From Cymbidium sinense (lineage: Eukaryota > Streptophyta > Magnoliopsida > Asparagales > Orchidaceae), in NCBI GenBank assembly GCA_021442155.1, contig CM038229.1, positions 97,379,271 to 97,443,270 on the forward strand: DNA of 64,000 nucleotides, given 5' to 3'. Below are positions 24,056 through 37,132 of the stretch, piece after piece; the stretch's first letter is position 1, and every line of letters begins with the position of its first letter. The notes under the pieces were generated by a model. It saw nothing but the letters and a program-made list of their open reading frames with translations, ran no database searches and had not been told where the DNA came from. The position numbers and the translations under genes were made by a program.

Positions 24056-27000
24056 TCATGGAGAAAATTTGTATGAGGAGGACAAGTCACTTTCAAATCT
24101 ATGAGGAGAAATGAAAGATACAAGACATAGAAATTTATCTTTTAGGATGCCACATAGATAAATGTACTTATTTAGGTGATCGAGTACATCATCATGAAAT
24201 AGTGTATTATCTCAAAAGAGAAGTCACTATCCTTTAATGGGCCTAATCACCTCTAAGGACTCTAAGGATGATAGGGCCTATATGTACCAAAAGATTCTTC
24301 CCTACTTTATAGAAAAGTAAAGTAGGGTTTATTTTTAATTGGGTTCATTAAGTTCTATAAGGGCAAGCCCATAGATATAATTACATCTAAGGAATGGGAT
24401 TCCTTAAAAACTCTCGATTAAGGTAAATGATCATTGTCTTTGAAGATTTCAATAGGAAAGGACTATCAATCAATTGTTCATTTGTGAAGATCAAATGGAA
24501 TTGATCAAAGAGGGGAATTATTATCTAAGCCAAAATGAAAGATAAGTAGGAGATGCCCACGATGCTAGGAAACCTAGCATTTTAAACTATCCTATAGTTA
24601 GGCTTTACATTTTAAAATTGATTTTAGTTTGTTTGAGTTGCATTTTTTCTAAATTTAGGGACTTAAGATTCCTTAACGCAAGATTAAGGAAATGCCTAAG
24701 AGGTGACGAATTATGCTTATGGCCCAAAGGGGAGAAGCAACCTCATAACCTAAATCTTGGGAGCTTCAGGGCAAGCACAACCTAAATCTAAGATGAAAAA
24801 AAGGGTAATTGGTTTGTATATCACCCATAAGAGAGGATAAATCACTGACCTTAGATACAACCTTTAAGGTGATCCAACTAACTCATCCTATAATTTTAAA
24901 TACATGTAAAAGTCTTTATGCTTATGCAAGATAGGGTTGTTTATTTAGAAAGAGACTAAGTTCTTAAACTCACTCCCTAAAGAGACTAGATCATATAAAG
25001 GGCATGCTTCAAATGACCTAAATCTAATGAAATTCAAATTTTATTTTATTTTTATTTTAGATAATTATTTTGACTCTAATAGGATTCATATGACTAATGC
25101 ATGAGAAATAAAGTTATTGGCCAAAATCAACCAGAAGGGAGGAGGTGAGTTTCCACATGGCACTCAAAAGTCAAACCAAGTTTCTCGGCAAACGTGGAAG
25201 CCCTCCAATCAATAGTGAAATAAGATACATTTGTGCATGATATTGTAAAATAAATGCTCATCCAAATAAGGGATTGTTAATTCTTTTATCTTAATTTTAA
25301 ACCAAAGCTTTAGGTGAGGTTATGAGTTGTTTAATTTTTATTTTGAGTTATTAAGTTAGGTAAAGGTTTATTTTTTTTCCCAAAGAGCCTAATCCACATC
25401 CATCCTAAAGCAAGGAAGAAACTAGAAAAGCATGCCACTTAATGCAAAAGCTTAAATAAATCATCAATTAATTTATAAAACTAATCATAAAAGAATAAAA
25501 GGCCATTGTGGATCGCACCACCAAGACAAACCCAAAATATCAAATGTGGGTAGAGCTCTACCCTTATACAACACGGATTATAAATAAATTAAATTACAAT
25601 CAAGCAAGGAATTCATTATTATGGGGGTCTTCAAGCTTTATTTCTTCTTTCTTCTTCTTTCTTCTTCTTTTTTGTTTTTTTTTTTCTTTTGGATGGTTGG
25701 TAGATAGATGCTCCAAGGCTTCACATGGTGTATAAGATATGATGTTATGACCAATGCTCATCCTAATCCCCATAACAATCATTCTAAAATCCTAATTGCA
25801 CAAATTTACATGAAAAAAGAAAAGTGGAAATCTAACTAACACCGCAAAACAAAGGTTAGCTAAAACAAATCACATAAATCCCAAGCATGTATGTTGGACT
25901 TATCACCCCACATATGGGTGACTAAGTTCACTGGCCTATTGAGTTATTCTTAGGGGTATAAAGCACCGTAAGTAAAAAAAGTATTTATATTTTTTATTTA
26001 TGATAGCCTTAGCACAATCCCTACGAAAAATAATAATTAGACTAAGAGCATTCTACCATTCATTCTATGAGCATACACCCTAACATCTAGTCTAAAACAT
26101 ATATCACAAAATAAAGTAGATATCAACCATGCAGACCTAACCTAAAGCTAGAAGTGGTGACTTAGGCTATATGTGTGCTTTGAAGGCTTGTGTGGTATAC
26201 TTAGCTACAACTTTCAAATTTTCCAAATGTGAAGAACATGTTCAACTTAGAGGAGGGTTTCATTTAAGTTATTTAATTATTTTGGGTTGATTTTATTTCG
26301 TATTTTTATTTGGTTTAAGTGGATCCTACAATTAATTACTAAGTTATGAAGAGAGGGAAAGAGAAGAGAACTTCTCTTCCCTTCCCTAACCTAAGTAATT
26401 TCTAAAGTAGGTTCATATTTTAGTTTTATTTAGATGAATTTTGATTAAATCTTTTAATTAATCCTAAGTTTATATGAACTCTAAATAAACATATTCAAAA
26501 GGAAAGATATTTTAAGATTAAATAAAATGAATCAAAATTCACATAACACACATTACTTCATTTCTTTCCCAACATATATAACATGCATATGGATGGACCC
26601 TAAGCATATATATACATACAAATGAGAATATTTAACACACTTCATGATGCGTGCTAAGTAATCCATTTAAGAAAATTTAGAAGTTGAATATGCATGATTT
26701 TTCTTAAGTAGAAAGGGGTTTCCTTATCCAAATTTTCACATACACACATGAAAGTAAGATAGGCATAAGTGAGTACACATTATTAATCAGAGGTGTAAGG
26801 TACAAGACCTACTTAGGGCTACTTAAAGTCTCATAATCTTGGGGTTGTCGGACTAATATATCACTTTTCTTAAATACAAACATATGTATAAAAGAAAAGA
26901 AATAGAAAAGGAGAATGCAAAAGTTGTATTAATGGATTCATTTTATTTATGCAATTTATGTGTGCTTGTATAGGTAATCCTTCTTAAGTGGTAGCATAGA

Positions 27001-29639
27001 GATGAATAGGATATAGAATTTAGTGAGTGTTATGTTCTTTTCAAATGATCCATACACATCACCAAATTCTATTCAAAACTATACCAACATAATAAAGAAA
27101 TGAAACTCTAAGCATACCTCTATATTCTTTCACATGCAAACTTATAATTAAAGTATAAGTAGCACACTTTCAATTTTAGTATTTGATTTATATGTTTTAA
27201 AAATAATTTGGATTTAGTAGTGATAATAGCCATTCATATTTCTACTTAGCCAATACATACAAATTTGACATAAAGTTAATAATTTCATTTTTAAAATTTA
27301 AATTTTAATATATGAATGCATGAAATCATATGACATACAACTTTAACATGTTGGGAAAGATTCAAAGCAATGAAAGCATGTAAACAAGTTTACTTCACTT
27401 AAATCCTAAAGACATTCTTATAGAATAAGAAAATTTAAAATAAATCAAAGTGAATCCAAAGTAATTTTTTTAGTTTGGAGTTAAAATTTTGAAAAGGTAA
27501 GTTGAGTTTGCTATTCCTAACCCATTCTCATATGTGTTTGATATTTTTGTTTAATTTTTAGATAATTATATCCATTTTTATATTAATTAGGTTAAGGTAT
27601 GAATTAAGTAACTTAATTAATCCTTACCTATACCACCTTAGAATAAATTAACTAAATAATTATAAGTCAATGAGATGATGTAAGAAACTCACAAGGAATT
27701 TAAATTTTAATGCACCTAATAAGAAAAAGGCCTAATGCAATTTGGCTCATAATTAAAGTTAATTAAGCTAAGGGGTTTAGCTTAATTAATTTCAAAATAC
27801 CCTTTCATACATATGAATTAGTTTTGATTTTCTTAATTGAACTTAGGTTATTAAACACCTAAGCATCTACCCAAAGTAGATTAATTTTAAGTTCTAAAAA
27901 TTTTTAGAATTTTAGAAATTGATTAAGCGATAATTAATGAATTAACCCTTAATCAAGAGGAAAGTAAGGAGAAAATGCCCCAAAATTATTTTCTAAATCT
28001 TATCTAAACCTCAATCAACCCTAGTCATGGAGAACTACTAATCATACCTTAATTATGCTTAATTACATAAGGATGGTAATTAAGAAATACATATGCAATT
28101 CTCTAATTAAGCCTTCAATAAATCCCAAGAAATTAGGGGAGGTAAGTCATCCCTAAAATATACCTAAGAATTTTGGGATTAATCATAGACTTAATTAAAA
28201 GTAATTAGCAAAATAAAGTTTCCAATAAAACCCAAAATTAGAGAAAATTATAACTCAAAACCCATTAAAATTAAGTTTAAAATATTTTAGGTTGAAATTA
28301 TCTTTCATAGATTTTATTTCATATTTTTTTAGTTTTATAGAGAGTTATGAATTTTAGAATATCCTAGATTAATTAGCGGTTTATTAATTCCCTAACTAAT
28401 CCTAGTTAATGGCCATATGTGGCAACCACGGTTAGCAGCGCTTTACGTGTCGTCTGAGGGATTCACTTAAGTTATCAAATCCAAAATGGTGGTTGGTGGC
28501 GGTTTGATCTCACCATCCAATCAAAGATCGGATATATCCCCATGATTTTAAAATGGATAAAGGAAATCTAAAGCGTGGGAAATTATCTACTCATCCAAAA
28601 TGTGTAGATGGAAGATCTCCCAAGTTCTTTCCCTTAATCAGGGGCCATCCATGATCTAGGGAAGATCCAAGCTCGATTGAGCTGATTCAAACCAAACTCA
28701 ACCCACACCATCTAAAGCCAAAAGCGGCACATCCAACGGTCAAAACTCAATGGGATTAAATTTTCTTTCACAATGTCCACACCACATTGAGTTTAATGGT
28801 CTAAAATGTCATACCTCTGGAGGTGATCCCCAGCTTATCCCTTGGAGGAGCTTCGTCAGTTGAGACAAAGATGTGTTGGAAGAAAGCTCTTGAGGTTATG
28901 TGAATTGCCCTATGGACCAACTCCTTGCTCCTTTGGCTTTGATTCAATTCAACTCCTCCCTTTGGGAACTCCAATGGAAGCTTGGGTGCCTTTGACTTAG
29001 CTCCACGATGAAGTATGCAAAAGCAATTGGGTGGAAATTGAATATGGAGAAAGTTAGCTCTTGATTTTCCTCCCTATTTTCACTATTCAAAAGCGAGATG
29101 GGAAAATGGCTGGCTCAGCTAGGGATCACTCTCGATGGCTCCTTACTCACCTAGTACTCAATCGAATGTGAATGATCATTCAGATTGAATTAGTGGGAGT
29201 ATATCTCCCCTTGAAGGATCGGTGTGCACCATTATGCCATTGATCCAATTGATCATTGGGAAGGTTGTTTGAGCTGTTAGGAGTGTGCACATGGTTAGTT
29301 TGAGGCCTTGAGAGGAATGTCAATCTTCCATGTGCTTGAATTTGAGTGGGAGAGGGAGTTTGAATTTGGAGTTTTGACCCATGAGATGGGTTTGGTCTAG
29401 GGGCCAATTGGGCTGCCCCAAACCCATTGGGATGGGTGCACCACTCTACATTAGGTCCCCTTGAGCTTTTAGGAAAGCCTCAAGTGGATATGAAGAGGTA
29501 TGACCAAATTACGAGGATTATGCCAAAATTTGTTCTATGCCTAGGGGTAGGATGGTCATTTTCTAATTTTTTTTTACTTTGGATATGTTGGGTTTGTGGA
29601 GAAACTAGGTTTGGCCAAGTTTCATGAGATTTGGAATTC

Positions 29640-30300
29640 ATTTGATAGGGTTTGACTCATGTTGACCCATTTAGGTCAAAATGGGTCAACTTGGGTCAAG
29701 TTGACCAATTGGTCAAATTGGGTCAAACCAAGGTTAGGTCAAGTTCATATGACCATTTTAAATGTTTTGGTAGTTTTGGTTTGATTTAACTTGATATTGT
29801 TTTGAATTTGACTTCATTTAGGTCAAATGGGTCAAGTTTGATTTGACCTATTTGAGGTAGGTCAAGGGTATGTTTAGGTTTCATTAGTCATATGGAGTGG
29901 ATTGATATCTTTGTTTCAAATCAATTTTGGTTAAGTTCAAATTTAGCTCAACATGACCCCTTTAGCTCTTGTTGGGTCTAAGGTCAATTGGGCTAGGTTA
30001 GGTCTTGTTGGCCAATTGAGGCTTTGGTCAAGTTCAATAAGTGATTTAGAATGAACTTGACCCATTGGTTCAATCAATTTAGATCAAGTTTTGACCCAAT
30101 TTGACCCTTTAGGTCAAAATGGGTCAACTTGGGTCAAGTGCTCAAATGTTGGTCAAGTTCAAACATAGGTCATTAGTGAACTTAGATCAATGGTTTCAAA
30201 TAATTTGGCCTATGGTGAAATTTGGCTATGTTAGGTTCCATTTGGGCTAAATGTTGACTTAGTCAACCCTTAGGTTTGACTTTATTTGACCTAATTTGAT
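29640..30300. repeat. Tract dense in GGTCAA / TTGACC motifs
   Basis: By eye there are about 22 exact GGTCAA or TTGACC hexamers plus about five TTGACT/AGTCAA in some 660 bp, including repeats of 'aggtcaaaatgggtcaac' (29673 and 30111). TTGAC[CT] is the core of the W-box bound by WRKY factors. Here the density may simply reflect expansion of a short repeat. Confidence 0.7.
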
Positions 30301-30789
30301 TGATTGATCATCCCATGATGATTGTTGATCATGATGAGAGATACATGAGTTGGTTCAATCTAATTAGTTAGAATATAATTTGGCTCATAAGGATACTTTA
30401 GGTTACTTTGGGTCAAGTGAGCCTAGTGGGTCAAATGGATTGGTTCAAGCTTGATTTGAGCTTGATTGATCTTGTATATAGACTTATGATTGAAATATAA
30501 ATCCATTTACAAGTGGTTTGAAGTTAAATCGTTTTGATCCATTTGACAATTTCATATTCAAAGGAAGAATATGAAAGAGTTTTGTTATTGATTTTGACTT
30601 GGGTTTTGATTGTTTGATTGAAGTTTGGATTTATATATGGGCTCATGATTGTAGGTTGATTGAATCATGGGAGAAAATCAAGAGTTTAGCTTGATTGAAA
30701 AATGATTTAGCTAAGTTCAAGATTTTGACTTGAAAGGCTTAGGTTTGATTTTGAATAGATTTGAGTTTGATCTTTGGATTAGGTTTTGA

Positions 30790-31620
30790 TTATTTAAATT
30801 TATATTTCATTTATATATGTGAATATAAATGAGAATATAAATGGATTATGAGAAAATTTTAATGATTTGAAGTGGTTTAATCATGATTTGGGCTAAGTCC
30901 ATTAAGAAGGATTTAAAGGACTTTGAAATATTTTGGAGTTTGGAGTTTGAATTTTTGAATTTGGCTTGATTTATATTTATATTTCATTTATATATGAGAA
31001 TATAAATGAGAATATAAAAGAATTATGAGAAAATCTCATGACTTTGAGATGGTTTGATCAAGATTTAGGCTAAGTCCATTAATGGAAAATTGGACTTAAG
31101 GAAATTTTAAATTGAGAAGTTAATTTAAGGGTTTGATGGTTGATTTATATTTATATTTCATTTATATATGTGAATATAAATGAGAATACAAAATGAGTTT
31201 TGAGAAAATCCCATGGGTTTGAGTTAGTTTGATTAAGGTTTTGGATAAGTCCTTTATTGGAAAATTAAGGACTTAAGAAAATTTTAAATTGGAATTTTAA
31301 TTTGAGGATTTGATTTGATTGATTTTATTTTATATTTCAGTTATATATGTACATAATGAGAATATAAATGAGTTTTGAAAATTCCATGAGTTTGAATAGG
31401 TTTGATCAAGATTTAGGCTAAGTCCATTAGTGGAAAATTAAGGGACTTGAGAAAATTTCATGAATTGATTTGAAATTTTGAGTTTAGTTTGATTAATTTG
31501 AATTTATATTTCATTTATATATGTGAATATAAATGAATTATGAAAATTCTCAAGGTTTGAATTGGTTTTGATAATAATTTTAGTTAAGTTCTTAAGGAAG
31601 ATTAAGGACTTAGGCAAAAT
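30790..31620. repeat. ~178-bp tandem repeat, about five units
   Basis: Units begin with 'atttatatttcatttatata' or a close variant near 30797, 30972, 31147, 31325 and 31502. Each continues with 'gaatataaatgag', 'gagaaaat', 'ggctaagtcc' and 'ggactta'. A more decayed unit may precede the array (30600-30790). The period is about 175-180 bp. Confidence 0.82.
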
Positions 31621-31945
31621 TTGGACTTAGGATTTTGATTGATTTTGATCATGGGATTCAATCAGTTTCAATCATGGATTTTGATCATATGGATTTGATT
31701 TGAGTTTGGAGAAATCAAATAGAATTGAGTTTGACTTGAATGAAGAAAAGTAAGGAATGGTTCAAGCTAAGGGTAGGAAATTTTCCTACACAACACCTAT
31801 TCCATTGCAACTATTAAGTCTCTAGAGGCTGGGTTGAGTGTCCACCTAATCACCGGATGTGTCTTAGGAATAATGAACTCTTAAAGTCTAAGAGGGTCAC
31901 ATGTCTAAAATGAAAGGGTTGAGAACTCATTCTAAAATGAGTTCA

Positions 31946-33030
31946 ATAATATCCATATTATTGCTAAAGTTGTAGGCTCTTAGAAGGAACAAATAATCTA
32001 TTTACAAGTATGAAAAGGCGTATAAATGCCAAAATTTCTCTCACAGATTCATCAAATGGCGATCAAGTCAGAAGAACTTTTTTTGAAAGCTTCAATCTTG
32101 AGCTGAAAAATAACTGTATCTACATCCACGAAGTGCAAGACACGGATGGGTTCTAAAGGTCCAAGACAAATGGAGCACTCAACAATGAAAAGGCCGTAGG
32201 AGAGATTTTCGCTTAATTAAATCATCAACCCATTAAGTCGGACTTCGGTAGTTCTAAATATCAAGCCTAAATGGTGAGTTGCTAAAGCTCACTCCGATAA
32301 GGCAGAAAAGATCACGGTGAAAGAGCCTCTGTGGTCCTAATGATAATAGTTATTCAATTTCAAAGCTGGATCTAGCTTAGTGATTATAAGCCGTAATCCA
32401 AGAGATCTTCTACTTGATCAATCCAAGACAATCTAAGAAAACTCTCAATTGAGCACCAAGTCAATCTAAATATTGCTGCGGTATGGTAATTTATTCTCAA
32501 ATGATACCAAGCTCAAAGCATGATCAAAGCCAATCTCATTAAATTAGTCAAAGTAGAAAGCTGGGGCCAGGGAACAATTCCATAGTTCATACAAAGTCGG
32601 CCTAACTAAAGAAATTATGTGGTTATTCGGTCGTAAAGCACACATTGCTGATTGATAACTCAATATTGACCCTTCATCAAGTCTATCAAGCTTAAAGCTA
32701 GGATAGAAGGAATTCCAAATCTCAAACAAGCGACATTCCTTCATCCAACCCAACCAAGAAGCTAGGGTTGAAGGAAACTCAAATCAGAATGACATAAAAG
32801 AAAGAGATTTTCAAGAAAGTCATTCAAGAGTATATGGTGTAAGAACTCTTATTTATCGACAAGTTAATTCGACAAATTGGTCAATCTCATTTAGCATGTC
32901 ATAAATAAGGCATCACACTAATGATAAATCCTAGAAAGCTTAGTTATTACAATCGCTAAAATGATCCAAGTTCTAACAACCCAAAGGGTCAACCAATTTT
33001 AACAAACGTGACTCATGCATGGATCATATT
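31946..33030 (+). other. 3' untranslated part of X next to the PPT
   Basis: This is colinear with Y 5640-4408 in reverse complement, sharing 'gatgggttctaaaggt', 'gtgaaagagc', 'cttagtgatta' and 'gagatcttctacttgatc'. It is therefore a conserved family segment immediately upstream of the 3' LTR. No gene is seen. Confidence 0.55.
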
Positions 33031-33043
33031 TTTTGGGGGGCAT
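33031..33043 (+). other. Polypurine tract of element X
   Basis: TTTTGGGGGGCAT directly precedes the LTR start TATTGACC (mutated TGTTGACC). A G-run followed by CAT or CACT and then TG is the usual PPT/LTR junction in plant Ty3-gypsy elements. Confidence 0.7.
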
Positions 33044-33929
33044 TTATTGACCTTCACATATGCTACACAAGTCGAGCTTATAAGGTGAATTGATCTTTGG
33101 ATGCTTTAAGAGCACAAATCGAGGCGAGATGTGCCAAACATCGCCAAAATCAATCCAAATGAACTCCAATCAATGAGCAGACTTTACTATCGCATTGAAC
33201 ATCAAAATTAGTAAAATATAAATATTGCATAATCTAAAGATCAACCGATCAAGCGATCGAAGCTATCAATGTACGCATATCGAAGTGAAGAAGCTACAAT
33301 GATATATAAACAACCTGTTCATTTAATTGATTATGTTGTTAGCTTTAGAATGTCAAAAGTAATCAAATGAGACTATTGCACTCAATTCAGATGAGTGCAT
33401 TACAAATATTGAAGGATCGTAAGTGACACATAAATTGAGGCTAAAATTCATTGAATGTCACAAAATCAACCCAAATAACCTCCGATTGATAAACAAACTT
33501 TACCATCGCATTCAAAATATCGAAACCGTTATAATATAAATATTGTATAACGATGATCAATGATCAAGCGTCGAGTCATCTACACATATATCGAGGTTAG
33601 GGCTTGCGTAAACCAAATAATCTTTGTTCATGAAATTGATTATGTTGTTAGCTTCAAAATATCAAAATCTATCAAGTAAGACTATTTGCACTCAATTGAC
33701 AAGTCTACACAAAATTGAGTTGTCGAAATGACAACGTGCATTTTGGTGATTGACCCAATTTGATCTTGAACCAAACGGTCTCCGTTGCAAAAAATCTGTT
33801 GCTTTTGAAACATAGCCTAAGATTTATATATATATTAACTATGATTTTGTCAACTTGAAATTGACATTAATATTGATTAGACATTTAAAAAATTAATAAA
33901 AAAGCCCCTCAATCCTAATGCCTAAATAC

Positions 33930-34750
33930 CTCCCGACCTATTTCTCTTGACCCGAGCAGTTCTTCCTCCCTCACATGTTGATGACCCACACGGGCCGTCT
34001 CCTTCTTCTCGGATGAACTCCTCGATTGAGCTCATCCCCATTCAATGCCACGACTCAAATGCACGATCCACTCGCCTCCCACTATTCAGGTCCTTCCTCA
34101 GCGGTTCTCTCTTCTCTTCTTCTTCTTAATGGCAAGACAAACTAAAACATATCCATTTCTCTCGTCCAAATCGCACATCTCCTCTCGTTCAAACTGCAGT
34201 GGGTTTCCCTTCTCCTTCTTCTTCCTCTTCTTCTTCTTCATCTTCTCATTTCTCTCTTTCCTCACCTCACCAATTGAAATCCCCATTTTTCCCTCATTTA
34301 CTCACAAACTAAAATGACATTTTCTTTTAGTTCTTCAAAAAATCCCCTTCCATTCCCTCATTTCTTCAATCCAAAATCCTTCTCCATTTTCCTCAATTTC
34401 ACTTGGCGAAATTCTCTCCTTCCCTCATTTCTCCTTTGTGAATCCACCCTTAGACCTCCTTTCTTTCCACAAGCAAGAGTTGAGACATCTGTCGTTTCTC
34501 TCGATATACTTCCTCACTTCCTCCTCTAATCAAGCCACATTCGAATTATCCTTCCAATTCCCTTTTTTATCGAGAGGAACACCGTCATAGTGGGTTCTTC
34601 TCTTGATTTCCACCATCTCCTCTCCATCTCCTTGTCGATCATTGCAAGCACGCAGAAAAATAAGTCCGAACATGTGTAATGTCAATGTGCATATGCTTCT
34701 CTTTTGGTTCAGCCTCGCCACATTAATGTGCGATGAGATGAAAATTTATA
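33930..34750 (+). other. Unidentified cargo in X's LTR: pyrimidine-rich, leader-like segment
   Basis: The segment sits where the other LTRs carry beta-amylase or cysteine protease fragments. The plus strand is rich in C and T with TTC/CTC runs, as in plant 5' leaders. The open frames (33947-34129, 34045-34317, 34314-34529) are Ser/Phe-rich and match no family I know. It may be the first exon and leader of a host gene; this is inferred from position and composition only. Confidence 0.4.
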
Positions 34751-36055
34751 AGAAGGCTCATCTTATTATATACAACATCTATTAGATGTCGTTCCCCTAG
34801 AAATCTGCCAAATTTTGTCAAATCTTTGGACTTAGAAAAAAATGGAAGAATAATAGAAACTTAAGAGCTCAAAATAAATAAACCTAAAGCTAAATTCAAA
34901 TTAAAAGAATCAAATTAAAAAAAAGAGGGAGGAAAAGAACTTATAATGAATTGTAAAGATTTGAATGTACACTTGAACTTTGGGACAAGAATCATTTTAC
35001 CTCTCTTTCTTCCCAAGTGTTGAATGTGGATAAGTTGATATACCTATAATTTATAGAAGTGATTGAGTCTTGCATTCACTTGGTATAACTTCTAATTTAT
35101 AGAAGTAGATGAGTCTTACATTTAATTGAAGTATTTAGAAAATGTTTGTATGGTATGACCTATACAAACCCTATTTTACATAACTTCAACATAATAGTAA
35201 ATGAGAATGTCAACTTAGCACGAATATGCAATTGTAAATTAAAAGTAACAAAAGATGAATCTAGAGAAGAGTTAGAGGGTCCGATTGAATATGCATAATA
35301 CTTATAAGGGCTTTGATTTAATACCAAATGACAAATGATTAATGATGAATCTAAATGTCCAATTCTAAATTGAAAATAAAAGTGTATAAGTAATTTGATA
35401 ACTTTCTTACAAGCACAAGTTCAATTAGGAAACTCATGAGCAACCATGAATGTAGCCTTTAAAAGAGCATTGAGCTTGCATTTAAGGTTGAATTTGAAGC
35501 ACTTGTGATACATCTGCTTGTCTTCAAAATTAATGAAGTACAAATGAAATCCATAAAATGACTTATAAAGTGGCTTTTCCAATTAACAAGTGAATTATGT
35601 TCTAATTCACATTGAATACATTTGAAATCAAATTGGAAAAATATAAATAAGACTCACAACAAATTGGGAAGCTCACCAATAAGCTATCTTATTGAATGCA
35701 TATATTGTAATATCTCGATTCAAATGAATTGAAGAAGGCTTCAATTGAATTTAAGATTAGCATATGGGATCTACAATAAATCAATGTCTACTTTCAAGTA
35801 AGAGTAGAACCCAAATGCAACCTTCACAACACCTAGTTACAAAATTGGGATGTGTGAATATAGTGGTGGATCAATCCTCACTTCATCCTTAACTTTTGAC
35901 TTCGCTTTGCTTACGCCTCAAAATTCCACGATTCACAACACATCATACAAGCGAACAAAAGGCGATTAAGGCATTCTTAAATACACCTATACTCTATCTG
36001 AATGTTTAGATTCAAGTATCAGGATGTCGTGGTTGCTTCCGGTTTAGTCTTAGGG
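34751..36055. other. AT-rich non-coding part of X's LTR
   Basis: There is no gene. A local duplication of about 55 bp with 'taatttatagaagt' and 'gagtcttacattt' is at 35045-35125. The segment is absent from the other LTRs and could be a further insertion. Confidence 0.4.
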
Positions 36056-37132
36056 GCGTCGGGTTAACAAAACCTAAAATCTATTATAAAAGTTTCAACA
36101 TAGTAAATATCTAAGAAGTTAATTTTATCATGTGACAATAGATCCGATCATCTGTTGAGCTAAACATAGTTGAAAAATCTAAAGTTCTCAAATATATTTG
36201 ATTCAATAAATTAACTATCTCGATGATGGTTTTTGAATAGTGATTTCAACCGGAGGGGATAATTACCATCGAAATATGCTCACAAGCTCAAATCAAATTA
36301 ATCAAATTCTAATATCAATATAAAAATAAAATCATGCAAATCACTATTAATGGTTAAATCAAATTCAATCATTAAATAGTTAAAGTAAACTCTATTCAAT
36401 CCACCTTCCATAATTATTTGTCGAATGTGAAAAATTAAGAAAACTTAGCTCATAAAATTCATATCAATGTTTGTATGTTCACTCTCAATCATTAGTAGGA
36501 TGTGACTCGTCCTCTAGCTGCGGCGGCCGGTGGTAGATTATGGAGAGTCCTACGGGTGGTTTGGCGGGCTATTATATTATGATCACGTAGCAATCTCCCC
36601 TCGCCCTTTGAGTTATGAATTATACCTTTGAGTTATGAATTATAGGTATACTTGATATGGCAAAAACTTTTGTTATAAGGTAGATGTCTTAGACAATACA
36701 AATTCAGTCAAGAATTTCTTGGATGGCGTTATCCATGTGTTGTTGATGAGGATTTTTTCGGTGGGGTTAACTATTCTAACTAGTAGGTAAGGACAACGGG
36801 CGGATAACCATGGGATCTAGATCGCACGTCATCATTCTCCCAACCATCTTTAATAATGATGAATTTCATAAATTCCAAATTCCAAATTTTAAACTCCACA
36901 TCTCTTCTTATCGCTACATATTAAGCGTAATGAGCTTAATCGAAAGTTCTCTCGGCATTGATAGGGGTAATTAACTATAGGTGCTTTATACTGGAACCAG
37001 ATCTAAAGCCTCACAAAATGAGGGCCAAATCTCAGTAGTCTCTTATCTACTATTCCATCTACCTTCAATATTACTTTAATATTTTAAATCATACTCTCTT
37101 CAATATTTGTTAGGTGACAAATTTTGAGCACA

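Larger units (their letters stand above)
24056..31945. other. ~7.9-kb AT-rich non-coding block within X, possible nested insertion
   Basis: In Y the flanking blocks (X 23750-24050 and X 31945-33040) are adjacent, so this block is either inserted in X or deleted from Y. It has no convincing gene. Contents: AT-rich unique sequence (24060-28400), a segment with gene-leader-like phrasing such as 'catccaacggtc' (28400-29640), a tract dense in GGTCAA/TTGACC (29640-30300) and a ~178-bp tandem array (30790-31620). Pyrimidine-rich 25635-25690 is simple sequence. I found no pair of LTRs and no terminal inverted repeat around it. Confidence 0.45.
13601..37132 (+). mobile_element. Element X: giant Tat/Ogre-like Ty3-gypsy retrotransposon
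   Basis: The order on the plus strand is: truncated 5' LTR, PBS, antisense ORF remnant, gag, protease, RT, RNase H, second RNase H, integrase, ~9.5 kb of non-coding sequence, PPT, 3' LTR. A second, archaeal-type RNase H between the ordinary RNase H and integrase marks the Tat lineage (Tat, Ogre, Retand and relatives). All coding parts are broken. About 3 kb of the 5' LTR is missing from its expected place because Y is inserted there. The visible part alone is 23.5 kb, but 24060-31945 may be a later insertion. The expected right target duplication is about 37133-37137 (tgatg); its partner is outside the window. Confidence 0.75.
33045..37132 (+). mobile_element. 3' LTR of element X (4.09 kb)
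   Basis: It starts TATTGACCTTCACATATG after the PPT and ends TTTTGAGCACA. The 5' kilobase consists of ~300-bp subrepeats (33100-33890). The cargo slot (33930-36050) differs completely from that of Y. The 3' part (36060-37132) matches 13601-14737 and the reversed 8358-9350. A 20-bp direct duplication 'cctttgagttatgaattata' lies at about 36609-36650. Confidence 0.72.
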
